Shown: one piece after another, positions 28,744-37,500 of the stretch
How positions within the stretch are numbered: the first letter of the stretch is position 1
Layout of the letters: every line of letters begins with the position of its first letter
Assembly (NCBI GenBank): GCA_013112585.1
Contig: JABFGH010000027.1
Location: 1-64,000 of the forward strand
Length of the DNA stretch: 64,000 nt
From: Ignavibacteriota bacterium
GTDB taxonomy: Bacteria > Bacteroidota > Ignavibacteria > Ignavibacteriales > Melioribacteraceae
Reading direction: 5' to 3'
Notes under the pieces: generated by a model
Database searches by the model: none
Told to the model about the DNA's origin: nothing
Seen by the model: only the letters and a program-made list of their open reading frames with translations
Made by a program: the position numbers and the translations under genes

Positions 28744-29005
28744 TGTCTTTATCATTCTTTGGTTTTCCTCACACTTCGACTCCGCTCGGTGTTACAATAA
28801 TTTCATTTTTTTTGCAAAGTCAGTCTGAGCTTGCTTGCCGGAGGGAAGGTTCTCGAGCCTGTATGCTGAAAGTAGAGAGGGGCTGATGACTTATCTTTAT
28901 TTCAATTATTATTTTATAAGTCAGCAAATCAAAATACAATCGAAATAAATTTCGATTTACAATTGTAATGTGAAATTTATTTCGCAAGTCAATTACCCCA
29001 AACGG
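28744..29005. repeat. spacer with TTCGACTCCGCTCGGTG-type repeat
   Basis: TTCGACTCCGCTCGGTG at 28776 and AGTCAGTCTGAGCTTG at 28819 form the two arms of a dispersed intergenic repeat common in this bacterial group (general knowledge). A TTTCGATTTACAATTG stretch follows near 28947. No gene seen. Confidence 0.45.
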
Positions 29006-29956
29006 CTAAGCCAGTTCTTTCTCTTCCAGCCATCTTTGAGCATCAATAGCAGCCATACATCCGGTTCCGGCAGCAGTAACCGCCTGGCGGTAAGTTTTGT
29101 CTGCCACATCACCTGCGGCAAAAACGCCTTCAACATTTGTGTATGTTGATCCCGGTTTAACAATTAAGTAACCCGTTTCATCCATATCCAATTTGCCTTC
29201 AAAAAGTTTCGTGTTCGGCTGATGCCCGATTGCCATAAAAATCCCATCTACCAAAACATCCTTGGTTGTACCGTCTTGTGTGTTTTCCAAAATTGCGCCG
29301 GTTACTTTTTTAATTCCGTTTGTTTCTTCTCCGGTAATCTCTTTAACTATGGCATTCAGTTCAAATTTTATTTTAGGATTTTTCTGTGCACGCTCAAGCA
29401 TAATTGGTGAAGCCCTAAAACCTTCGCGCCTGTGAACAACTGTAACTTCCGAAGCAAATTTAGTTAAGTAAGTCGCCTCTTCCATTGCGGTGTCGCCCCC
29501 GCCGACAACAATAATTTTCTGATTCTTAAAGAAAAATCCGTCACAAGTTGCGCATGCCGAAACACCGTAACCCATATATTTACTTTCACTTTCTAATCCA
29601 AGCAGTTTTGCCGATGCACCTGTTGAAATTATCACTGAATCAGCGGTGAGTGTTTCGTTTCCTGCTTTCATTTCCAATGGTCGCTTTGAAAAATCTACTT
29701 CTGTTATTTCTTTGAAAAAGCTTTTAGCGCCGAACTTTAAAACTTGTTTTCTCATTGCATCCATCAACTCCGGTCCTTGAATTCCATGCTCGAATCCCGG
29801 ATAGTTTTCAACTTCTGTCGTCATCGTTAATTGTCCGCCCGGCTGTATGCCTTCATAAATAACCGGATTAAGATTTGCGCGTGCTGCGTATAGCGCCGCT
29901 GTTAACCCTGCCGGACCTGATCCAATAATTACTACACTATGATGATTATCTGACAT
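29006..29956 (-). CDS. trxB: thioredoxin-disulfide reductase
   Basis: A 316-aa flavoenzyme. FAD-binding [10 protein letters not shown] near residue 12, redox-active C-A-T-C at about 135-138 (A-C-A-T-C-D-G), NADPH-binding G-G-G-D-T-A-M-E-E, and the C-terminal F-A-A-G-D-V FAD motif are all present. It reduces thioredoxin with NADPH. The thioredoxin-like proteins elsewhere in the window may be in the same redox network, though the lipoproteins are periplasmic and would need a membrane relay. Confidence 0.96.
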   Translation of the reverse strand: MSDNHHSVVIIGSGPAGLTAALYAARANLNPVIYEGIQPGGQLTMTTEVENYPGFEHGIQGPELMDAMRKQVLKFGAKSFFKEITEVDFSKRPLEMKAGNETLTADSVIISTGASAKLLGLESESKYMGYGVSACATCDGFFFKNQKIIVVGGGDTAMEEATYLTKFASEVTVVHRREGFRASPIMLERAQKNPKIKFELNAIVKEITGEETNGIKKVTGAILENTQDGTTKDVLVDGIFMAIGHQPNTKLFEGKLDMDETGYLIVKPGSTYTNVEGVFAAGDVADKTYRQAVTAAGTGCMAAIDAQRWLEEKELA

Positions 29957-30302
29957 TTTAATTACTCCATTTTCTAATTGCTTTAATTTCTATTTTTTTT
30001 GAATCACAATTTACAAAAAACTACTTTCTTTAACTTTATCTTCTTCTTGAGTAAAAAAACCTTAACCACAAAGGACACGAATAAAAGATACACAAAGTTC
30101 ACCAAGACATAATAACCGAAAGTAAAAATTTATTTTTGTTACAATACTGCGCTGTCAATTTTTTAAACTGATTTAATTATTTTTATTTTGACTTTGTGTT
30201 CTTTGTGCATTCTTTGTGTGCTTTGTGGTAAAAGCTTTAACCGCGAAGGGCACAAAGAAAAGCATATTCAATTTCATTAGATTCTCAATTCTTCGATGGG
30301 AT
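29957..30302. repeat. CACAAAG/CTTTGTG inverted-repeat spacer
   Basis: AACCACAAAGGACACGAA and ACACAAAGTTCACCAAGAC at 30064-30105 face TTTGTGTTCTTTGTGC, TTTGTGTGCTTTGTGG and AACCGCGAAGGGCACAAAG at 30190-30258. This is the same word family as the 158-bp tandem repeat at 9066-9600 but a single diverged unit. No gene seen. Confidence 0.65.
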
Positions 30303-31229
30303 TCACTTGGAGGCGCTTTTCAAAAATGCGGCGTTGCGTTTCATGCCTTTTAATCTTGCTCTGCTTATTGGAGTGGTACCATACTTTTTTTTGAATGTCG
30401 AATTTGTCAATCCTTCAAATTCATTTAATGGAATTTCCTTGTTTACGGGTTCAAACTCTTTCAAGCTCGTCTCTTCTGCAAATTTAATATTCCACGGACA
30501 AACATCCTGACAAACATCGCAGCCGAATAACCAATTATCAAATTGATTGCCGAACTCTTCATGTATATCTTTTTTGTTTTCAATCGTGAGATATGAAATG
30601 CATCTATTCGCATCAACAACATATTCATCAACAATTGCATTGGTAGGACAAGCATCAATACACGCCGTGCAGCTTCCGCAAAAATCTTCAATCGGTTTAT
30701 CCGGTTCAAACTTTATGTTTGTAATTATGTTTGCAATAAAAAACCAGCTGCCCATTTGCTTGTTGATAACATTTGTATGCTTGCCCATCCAGCCTAATCC
30801 GGCTCGCACTGCCCAGGCTTTGTCCATAACGGGACCGGTATCAACGTAAGATTTAGCCTCCAAGCCGGGATCAATTTCCTTTAAAGCTGCAATCATTTCA
30901 TCAAGTTTTTCCCAAATAATTAAGTGATAATCTTTTCCCCATGCATAACGCGAAACTTTTCCCCTGTCGGAAATATTCTCGTATTCATCATCTGTATAAT
31001 AATTCAATCCGAGAGAAATTACTGACTTTGAATCCGGAAGAATTTCATTCACGTCTTTTCGCTTTTCAATATTTTTCTCCATATATGCCATGCCTGCTTG
31101 AAAACCCTTACCCAGCCAATCTTTTAAGCGGTCTGTTTCTTCAGCCAGTTCTTCAGCATCTGTAAAACCGACAAGATCAAAACCCGTTTTCTTTGCAAGC
31201 TGCGTTACTATTTTTTTTGTGAGGTTCAT
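30303..31229 (-). CDS. queG: epoxyqueuosine reductase
   Basis: A 308-aa cobalamin-dependent iron-sulfur enzyme that reduces epoxyqueuosine to queuosine at tRNA position 34. The two [4Fe-4S] motifs are C-G-S-C-T-A-C-I-D-A-C-P-T and G-C-D-V-C-Q-D-V-C-P-W-N. The N-terminal domain contains Y-V-D-T-G-P-V-M-D-K and A-G-L-G-W-M-G-K, diagnostic of QueG. It lies 9 bp downstream of the Rieske gene and is last in the MBL-Rieske-queG run. Confidence 0.94.
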   Translation of the reverse strand: MNLTKKIVTQLAKKTGFDLVGFTDAEELAEETDRLKDWLGKGFQAGMAYMEKNIEKRKDVNEILPDSKSVISLGLNYYTDDEYENISDRGKVSRYAWGKDYHLIIWEKLDEMIAALKEIDPGLEAKSYVDTGPVMDKAWAVRAGLGWMGKHTNVINKQMGSWFFIANIITNIKFEPDKPIEDFCGSCTACIDACPTNAIVDEYVVDANRCISYLTIENKKDIHEEFGNQFDNWLFGCDVCQDVCPWNIKFAEETSLKEFEPVNKEIPLNEFEGLTNSTFKKKYGTTPISRARLKGMKRNAAFLKSASK

Positions 31230-31238
31230 TAGGAAGGA

Positions 31239-31574
31239 TTACCAATTTAAATCTTTTTTCTTTTTTACTTTTACAAGCACATCATCGCCTTCAATTTTTA
31301 CATCGTACTTATCCAAACCTGAATGTGTTGCTTTAAGCGAGCCGGTTTTTAAGTCAAACATCCAGCCGTGGTTAGGGCAAACAATGCAGCCTTCTTCAAT
31401 AAATCCGTTATACATTACCGGCGCATGCTGGTGCGGACAAACATTGCTGAATGCAAATACTTCACCATCAACTTTATATACCGCAACATCAACATCGTCA
31501 ATCCAATATCGCTTTCCTTCCTTTTCTCTCAGATCGGAAAGCTTGCATACTTTTTCAAATCCATTTGATTCCAA
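31239..31574 (-). CDS. Rieske [2Fe-2S] ferredoxin
   Basis: A 111-aa small Rieske protein. Cluster ligands are C-P-H-Q-H (Cys, His) and C-P-N-H-G (Cys, His). It resembles soluble Rieske ferredoxins of the BphF/NirD type and carries no membrane anchor. It probably passes electrons to an oxidoreductase. It sits 3 bp downstream of the MBL hydrolase gene and 9 bp upstream of queG; whether it serves QueG, which needs external electrons, is an open inference. Confidence 0.88.
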   Translation of the reverse strand: MESNGFEKVCKLSDLREKEGKRYWIDDVDVAVYKVDGEVFAFSNVCPHQHAPVMYNGFIEEGCIVCPNHGWMFDLKTGSLKATHSGLDKYDVKIEGDDVLVKVKKKKDLNW

Positions 31575-31577
31575 AAA

Positions 31578-32423
31578 CTATATCTCCTTAAATTTTTCGC
31601 CGAGTGCAAAACCTCTCTCTGTCTTGATCACTTTAGCTCCCGCAATAAACGGGTCATGCTCAAAAATTAATGTCCAATCCTCTTCAACAGCTTGGGGCAG
31701 AAAAATATTTTTCTCTTTCACAGTTTCAAGCGGCTGAACATCGTAACCCATAACATACGGAATAGGAACATGCGATGAAGTAGGTATAAGGTCAGCACAA
31801 TAAAAAAGTGTGTTTGATGCATCAGAAATTTTTAAAGCCTGCATTGCAATTGTGTGTCCGTTAAGCGGGTGGAACTCAATCTCATCATCAAAGTTTGCCT
31901 GCCCATTAATAAAATGCAGAATCCCTTCTTCTGCAAGGGGAATAAATCTCTCCTTTATAAAACTGCCGCGGTCTTTCTGCGTAGGATTTTTCGCCCACTC
32001 AAATTGATCTTTCTGCACATGATATTTTGCACGCGGAAATGCAGGAACCCATTTTTCATTTTCTAAAATTACAGATCCGCCCGTATGATCAAAATGAAGG
32101 TGAGTTAAAATTACATCGGTAATATCTGAAGGAGATAAATTATTTTTTTTGAGCGAACTGACGAGAGCATCATTCGATTGATCGACATTATAAATTTTTG
32201 TGAATTTCTCATCCCAATAACTTCCCATTCCTGTATCAACAAGTATAACTTTATTGTCGCTCTGCAGAAGCAGGCATTGCACTTTAAGTGTTATACGGTT
32301 TTTATCATCCGCGGGATTTGTTTTGCCCCATAATGGTTTTGGGATAATGCCGAACATTGCTCCGCCATCCAAACCAAACGTGCCGGTTTGAATTAGACTA
32401 ATATTATATTTTCCAATTTTCAT
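31578..32423 (-). CDS. metallo-beta-lactamase-fold hydrolase
   Basis: A 281-aa MBL-fold enzyme. The metal motif is T-H-L-H-F-D-H-T-G, with the second-shell Asp in V-D-T-G-M-G. Further ligands are the His in L-N-G-H-T and the Asp in Y-C-A-D. This is the AttM/quorum-quenching lactonase-like clade; the physiological substrate is not evident. First gene of MBL-Rieske-queG. A second copy of its first 69 codons and its upstream region lies at 34224-34486, identical at protein level. Confidence 0.88.
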   Translation of the reverse strand: MKIGKYNISLIQTGTFGLDGGAMFGIIPKPLWGKTNPADDKNRITLKVQCLLLQSDNKVILVDTGMGSYWDEKFTKIYNVDQSNDALVSSLKKNNLSPSDITDVILTHLHFDHTGGSVILENEKWVPAFPRAKYHVQKDQFEWAKNPTQKDRGSFIKERFIPLAEEGILHFINGQANFDDEIEFHPLNGHTIAMQALKISDASNTLFYCADLIPTSSHVPIPYVMGYDVQPLETVKEKNIFLPQAVEEDWTLIFEHDPFIAGAKVIKTERGFALGEKFKEI

Positions 32424-32479
32424 AAACTAAAGTATTTGTTAATTATTATGACTAACTATCCAAATTTACAATTATATCT
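32217..32479. repeat. 263-bp direct repeat, left copy (5' end of MBL gene)
   Basis: Covers codons 1-69 of the MBL gene and about 56 bp upstream. Copy 2 starts 2007 bp to the right at 34224. I count 11 mismatches in 263 positions. Nine are in coding sequence and all nine are synonymous. Confidence 0.9.
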
Positions 32480-32533
32480 GAAATTTCACATATCCTTATA
32501 ATATTTTTCGAATATAGTTAAATCATTTATACG

Positions 32534-32577
32534 TAGCCAAATCTCGTATTTTTTTGTACATTTGGCTGGTTATAAAT
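32534..32577. repeat. AGCCAAAT hairpin repeat upstream of the ATPase gene
   Basis: TAGCCAAATCT, 16 bases, TTTGGCTG, then TATAAA. The AGCCAAA and TTTGGCT arms pair. An equal-length copy with the same arms lies at 34026-34069, so the two bracket the ATPase gene, ending 15 bp before its ATG and starting 12 bp after its stop. Confidence 0.8.
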
Positions 32578-32591
32578 ATTTACGGATAAAA

Positions 32592-34013
32592 ATGTTAATC
32601 GGAAGAAAATCTGAAATAGTAATATTAGAAAGTGCTTTGCAAAGTAAAAAGTCCGAACTAATAGCTGTATATGGCAGAAGAAGAGTTGGAAAAACTTTTT
32701 TAATAAGGGAAGTTTTCAAAACGCAAATACAGTTTGAATTATCCGGTCTGCATAACAGAAAATTATCAGATCAATTAGAAAATTTTTCGATTGAACTTTC
32801 ATCTAAACTGAAGAACTCTAAAAATATTACTAAGCCTGTAAGTTGGTTAGAAGCATTCAAATTATTAGCTGAATATATCGACAAGTCAAGATCAAAAAAG
32901 AAAAAAGTAATTTTTATTGACGAATTCCCATGGCTTGTTACTCCGAAATCAAAATTTTTAATGGCATTTGAAAATTTTTGGAATAGCTATGCTGCAAAAA
33001 GAAACGATTTAGTTGTTGTAATTTGTGGTTCAGCGGCTTCTTATATGGTTCAAAAAATCATTAATAATAAAGGGGGACTTCACCATAGAATTACACAAAC
33101 TATTAGACTACTGCCGTTTACTTTGCATGAGACCGAACTTTTTTTAAAAAGCAAAAATATTCAGTTTTCACGCTATGATATTCTGCAGCTTTATATGGCA
33201 ATTGGAGGCATTCCATATTATCTAGAATTTTTAAGAAAAGGTGAAAGCATTGCTCAAGCGCTAGACCGATTGTGTTTTGCAAAAGATGGGGTCTTAAATA
33301 ATGAATTTAATCTCGTATTTTCCTCATTATTTGAGAACCATGAAAGACATATCAATATTGTCACGTCACTAGCTGCCGTAAGAAAAGGACTTACTCGCAG
33401 TGATCTATTGCAAAAAAGTAAAATAACTACTGGAGGTACATTTACCGGAACGATTCAAGATTTAGTTGAATCGGGCTTCGTAGCTCAATTCCTTCCTTTT
33501 GGCAAAACAAGTAAGGATACTCTCTATAGATTAACAGACGAGTACTCCATGTTCTTTCTTAAATTTATTAGCAACAGATCAAATGGCGCGGGAACTTGGA
33601 AAAAGTTGTTTAACTCTAAGTCTTATGTTGCTTGGGCGGGATTTAGTTTTGAAACTGTCTGTTTAAAACATGTGGAGCAAATAAAAACCGCTTTGGGTAT
33701 TTCAGCAATTTATTCGAATAATGCCAGTTGGATTGGTAAGGACTCAACTAATGGAGCTCAAATTGATTTGCTGATTGATAGAGATGACAATATAATTAAT
33801 CTATGCGAAATGAAATTCGCACATGATACTTTTACAATCACAAAAAGATATGCCGGTGAAATAAAAAATAAAGTGACCACTTTTAAATTAAATACGAAAA
33901 CCAAAAAAAATATTTTTGTAACACTTATTACTACCTACGGCTTAAAAGAAAATAGTTATCGATTAGAATTAGTTGATAATAGTCTGGAGATGGGTTGTCT
34001 TTTCGAAGATTGA
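32592..34013 (+). CDS. STAND-like ATPase (ATPase_2 + DUF234)
   Basis: A 473-aa protein from the ATG at 32592 (M-L-I-G-R-K-S-E); an upstream TTG at 32562 falls inside the hairpin repeat. Walker A is Y-G-R-R-R-V-G-K-T (Lys34) and Walker B is V-I-F-I-D-E-F-P-W (Asp110, Glu111). The C-terminal DUF234 domain ends in A-Q-I-D-L-L-I and L-C-E-M-K-F-A, a PD-(D/E)XK-like arrangement that may be active or degenerate. The family is found in many copies in archaea and bacteria, often in mobile or defence contexts, with unclear function. It lies between two hairpin repeats in a region bounded by the MBL duplication, so it is probably acquired DNA. Confidence 0.85.
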   Translation: MLIGRKSEIVILESALQSKKSELIAVYGRRRVGKTFLIREVFKTQIQFELSGLHNRKLSDQLENFSIELSSKLKNSKNITKPVSWLEAFKLLAEYIDKSRSKKKKVIFIDEFPWLVTPKSKFLMAFENFWNSYAAKRNDLVVVICGSAASYMVQKIINNKGGLHHRITQTIRLLPFTLHETELFLKSKNIQFSRYDILQLYMAIGGIPYYLEFLRKGESIAQALDRLCFAKDGVLNNEFNLVFSSLFENHERHINIVTSLAAVRKGLTRSDLLQKSKITTGGTFTGTIQDLVESGFVAQFLPFGKTSKDTLYRLTDEYSMFFLKFISNRSNGAGTWKKLFNSKSYVAWAGFSFETVCLKHVEQIKTALGISAIYSNNASWIGKDSTNGAQIDLLIDRDDNIINLCEMKFAHDTFTITKRYAGEIKNKVTTFKLNTKTKKNIFVTLITTYGLKENSYRLELVDNSLEMGCLFED

Positions 34014-34025
34014 AAAAATTATAGA

Positions 34026-34069
34026 TAGCCAAATCTATAAAATTATTCTACTTTTGGCTGACTATAAGA
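34026..34069. repeat. AGCCAAAT hairpin repeat downstream of the ATPase gene
   Basis: TAGCCAAATCT, 16 bases, TTTGGCTG, then ACTATAA. Arms and spacing equal those of the upstream copy; the 16-base loop matches at only about half of its positions, so selection seems to act on the arms. Confidence 0.8.
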
Positions 34070-34183
34070 ACATGCCCTTCAGGGGATAAAGGAAACCTCA
34101 TTCTTGAAACTTCACGTTAAATAATAGTTTATTTTTTTATAAAAAGAAAAGTTGAATGACTAAATGTTTTTTTACTCATCTCT

Positions 34184-34225
34184 TCTTTCCAAAGATTCTA
34201 TCTTTTTCAGAGATGTGATCTTGAT
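34184..34225. repeat. CCAAAGATC hairpin repeat (H1), copy 1
   Basis: TTTCCAAAGATTCTATCT, TTTTC, AGAGATGTGATCTTGAT. The inverted repeat is AAGATNCTATCTCT / AGAGATATGATCTT. It abuts the truncated MBL copy. Three further copies lie at 53435, 54371 and 54631, around the toxin-antitoxin pair. Confidence 0.75.
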
Positions 34226-34430
34226 AACTTCCCATTCCTGTATCAACAAGTATAACTTTGTTGTCGCTCTGCAGAAGCAGGCATTGCACTTTAAGTGTTA
34301 TACGGTTTTTATCATCCGCGGGATTTGTTTTACCCCACAAAGGTTTTGGGATTATCCCGAACATCGCCCCGCCATCCAAACCGAACGTGCCGGTTTGAAT
34401 TAGACTAATATTATATTTTCCAATTTTCAT
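34224..34430 (-). pseudogene. truncated copy of the MBL hydrolase gene (codons 1-69)
   Basis: The first 69 residues are identical to those of the intact gene 2 kb away. The frame then runs a few codons into the H1 repeat and stops at about 34176. The metal-binding T-H-L-H-F-D-H motif is missing, so the fragment cannot be active. Its 5' flank up to 34486 is also duplicated. Because all nine coding differences are synonymous, it must have been part of a functional gene when it diverged, so a foreign or paralogous allele was truncated rather than a recent duplicate decaying in place. Confidence 0.85.
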
Positions 34431-34580
34431 AAACTAAAGTATTTGTTAATTATTATGACTAACTATTCAAATTTACGATTATAAATTGAAATTGAAAAAA
34501 ATTACTGATAAGTTTGGTTTGATTAAAGGCAGTAAATTAATTTTAATTCTTTCATTCACTAACTATGGTTTGTTTAGCTA

Positions 34581-37500
34581 ATGGAAAACCTAATAAACAG
34601 CATTTCGCACAAAACAATTCAAAATTTCTTTCGCAGTAAATCTGAAAAATTTAGACCGATTAATAAAAACTATACTCACTACCTAAAAGATGCGGATGCA
34701 GAATTTGTTGATGAACTTTTTCTACTCGGCGAAATTGATTTTGAAGAAGATGCCCAAGAACTAATAATTATTGCCGGCAAGTGGAAAAAGGAATTAACCG
34801 AACGCACAAGTAAACTGCGTCAATACAAAATTGCTAAGGAAGTTTTAAAAGCAAATAACAGCAATGCTGCAATTTTTATTTTTTATGATGAAGAAAACCA
34901 TTTCCGTTTTTCTCTTGTAACTGCAAGCTATAGCGGTACTAAACGGAATTTTACTACCTACAAACGTTATACTTATTTTGTTAGTCCCGAATTAACCAAC
35001 AAAACTTTTAAAGAAAGAATTGGTAAATGTTCGTTTACAAGTGTTAATACTATTCAAGAAGCTTTTAGTGTTGAAAAGGTAACCAAAGAGTTCTATAAAG
35101 AAATTGCCAACTGGTATTTCTGGGCAATCAAAGAATGCAATTTTCCAAAGGATGCCGAAAAGGAAGTTAATGGTAAAAATAATGCAGTAATTCGTTTAAT
35201 TACTAGAATGATTTTTATCTGGTTTATGAAACAAAGAAATCTTGTACCGAATAATTTATTCGACTATAATTTTATTAAATCAATACTAAGGGATACAACA
35301 TCAAAAAAAACAACTTATTATAAGGCAATATTGCAAAATCTATTCTTTGCAACTTTGAACACTAAAACAAAAGAAAGAAAATTCAGATTTCAAAAATCGT
35401 TTCAGGGTAAGAACAGAGATTATTTTGATCAAAGCGTTTACAGATATGAAGATTATTTTAAAAACAAAAATGATATGCTGAAAATCTTCAAAGAAATTCC
35501 ATTCCTTAACGGAGGATTATTTGATTGTTTAGATAGAAGAATTATAGATAATGATAAAAATATTGAAATAAGAATTGATGGATTTTCTGATAAAGAAATT
35601 GGGTTAAAGGTGCCTAATTTTCTGTTCTTTAATGATGAAGTAGAACTCGATTTAAATAATGATTATGGAACTAAAAATAAAAAATATAAAACCGAAGGCT
35701 TAATAAACATTCTGCAGGCATATAATTTTACAATAGATGAAAACGATCCGAGTGATGTAGAAGTTGCACTTGATCCCGAATTACTTGGCAAAGTCTTTGA
35801 AAACCTTCTTGCAAGTTTTAATCCCGAAACTTCCACAACTGCCCGCAAAGCTACCGGAAGCTATTACACACCGCGTGAAATTGTTGATTATATGGTTTCT
35901 CAATCTCTTAAAGAATATTTTAAAACTCATTTAATAAAAATTGATAAATTTGATGAAAAATTAGATAAACTTTTTAGTCCAAATAGTGAAGAAGAAAACA
36001 TAAATCCTTTTAATAAAATCGAAACAAAACAACTTGTAAAACTAATTGATAATGTTAGAATTGTAGATCCCGCAGTTGGTTCCGGCGCTTTCCCAATGGG
36101 CATTTTGAACAAACTTGTTTTTTTACTTGCAAAGGTAGACCCCAAAAATGAAATTTGGAAAGATACTCAAGTTAAAGCGGTTGAAAATAATATTACAGAC
36201 CCGGCGCTAAGACAAAAACTAATACTGCAAATTGAAGAAGCTTTTGAAGATAAAAATTTTAATTACGGCAGAAAACTTTACTTAATACAAAATTGTATAT
36301 ACGGAGTTGATATTCAGCAGATTGCAGTTGAAATTGCAAAACTCCGTTTCTTTATTTCGCTGCTTGTTGATGAAAATATTGATAAAGCCAAAGATAATTG
36401 GGGAATTGAACCACTGCCGAATCTTGAATTTAAACTAATGCAGGGCAACAGCCTAATTTCTGAATTTATGGGAATTAATTTTGATGAAGAAAAACCTCGT
36501 AAAATAGATTCACTTTTTGTAGATGAATCTGAAAGTCTGATTGATGAATTTCAAGATAAAAAGAATGCGTTCCAAAATGAAGCTGATAGGAAAAAGAAGG
36601 AAAAATTAAGAAAAGAAATTGAAGAGCTTATAATTAAAATTTTTGAAAATAAACTAAAAAGAGAAAAAGCAGATTACTTTAACAGACTTGCACACATTGA
36701 AGAAAGATGGCAGGGGCAGGATGAAGTAATAAAAAACGAAAAAGAAAAGGTTTATAAAAGTACTAGATTTAATTTAGATGAAATAGAAAAACAGTTACGT
36801 GAATTTTCATCGGGCACAAAAGCCAAACCATTTTTTCTTTGGAAGTTATACTTTGCAGAAATATTTCATGGGAATAATCCGGGTTTTGATATTGTTATTG
36901 GCAATCCGCCATACATACAGCTTCAAAAAAATGGGGGTGAATTAGCTAACCTTTACAAAGAAAGTAATTTTGAATCATATACAAGAACCGGGGATATTTA
37001 CACACTTTTTTATGAAAACGGAAATAACCTGCTTAACGGAAAAGGACACCTTGTTTTTATAACAAGCAACAAATGGATGCGAGCCGGTTATGGTGAAAAG
37101 TTACGTAAATATCTTGCGGATAATACAACACCAAAATTGCTTATTGATTTAGGTCCTGATGTTTTTGAAGCTGCAACTGTTGATACAAATATTTTACTTT
37201 TCAGCAAACAAAAAACTAATGCAAATTGTAAAGCATGTGCTATAAAAGAAAAACTGAATAACGGAAAAACTACACTTGCAGAATATATTAAGCAAAACAG
37301 CTTAATGCTGAACTCTTTTACAAAAGATGCCTGGATTATACTTAGCCCTATTGAACAAAGTATTAAAGAAAAAATTGAAAAAGTTGGAACACCCCTAAAA
37401 GATTGGGATATTAAAATTAACCGTGGAATATTAACCGGATTAAATGAAGCATTTATTATTAGTGGTAAAAAGCGCACGGAGATTTTACATAATTGTAAAA

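Noticed and set aside
32480-34223. Insertion sequence carrying the ATPase gene
   Set aside because: No transposase gene and no terminal inverted repeats of transposon type were seen; the flanking hairpins are direct repeats and the 263-bp duplication is far longer than a target-site duplication.
34176-34430. Functional short MBL protein of 84 aa
   Set aside because: It lacks all metal-binding motifs and ends in a dispersed repeat.
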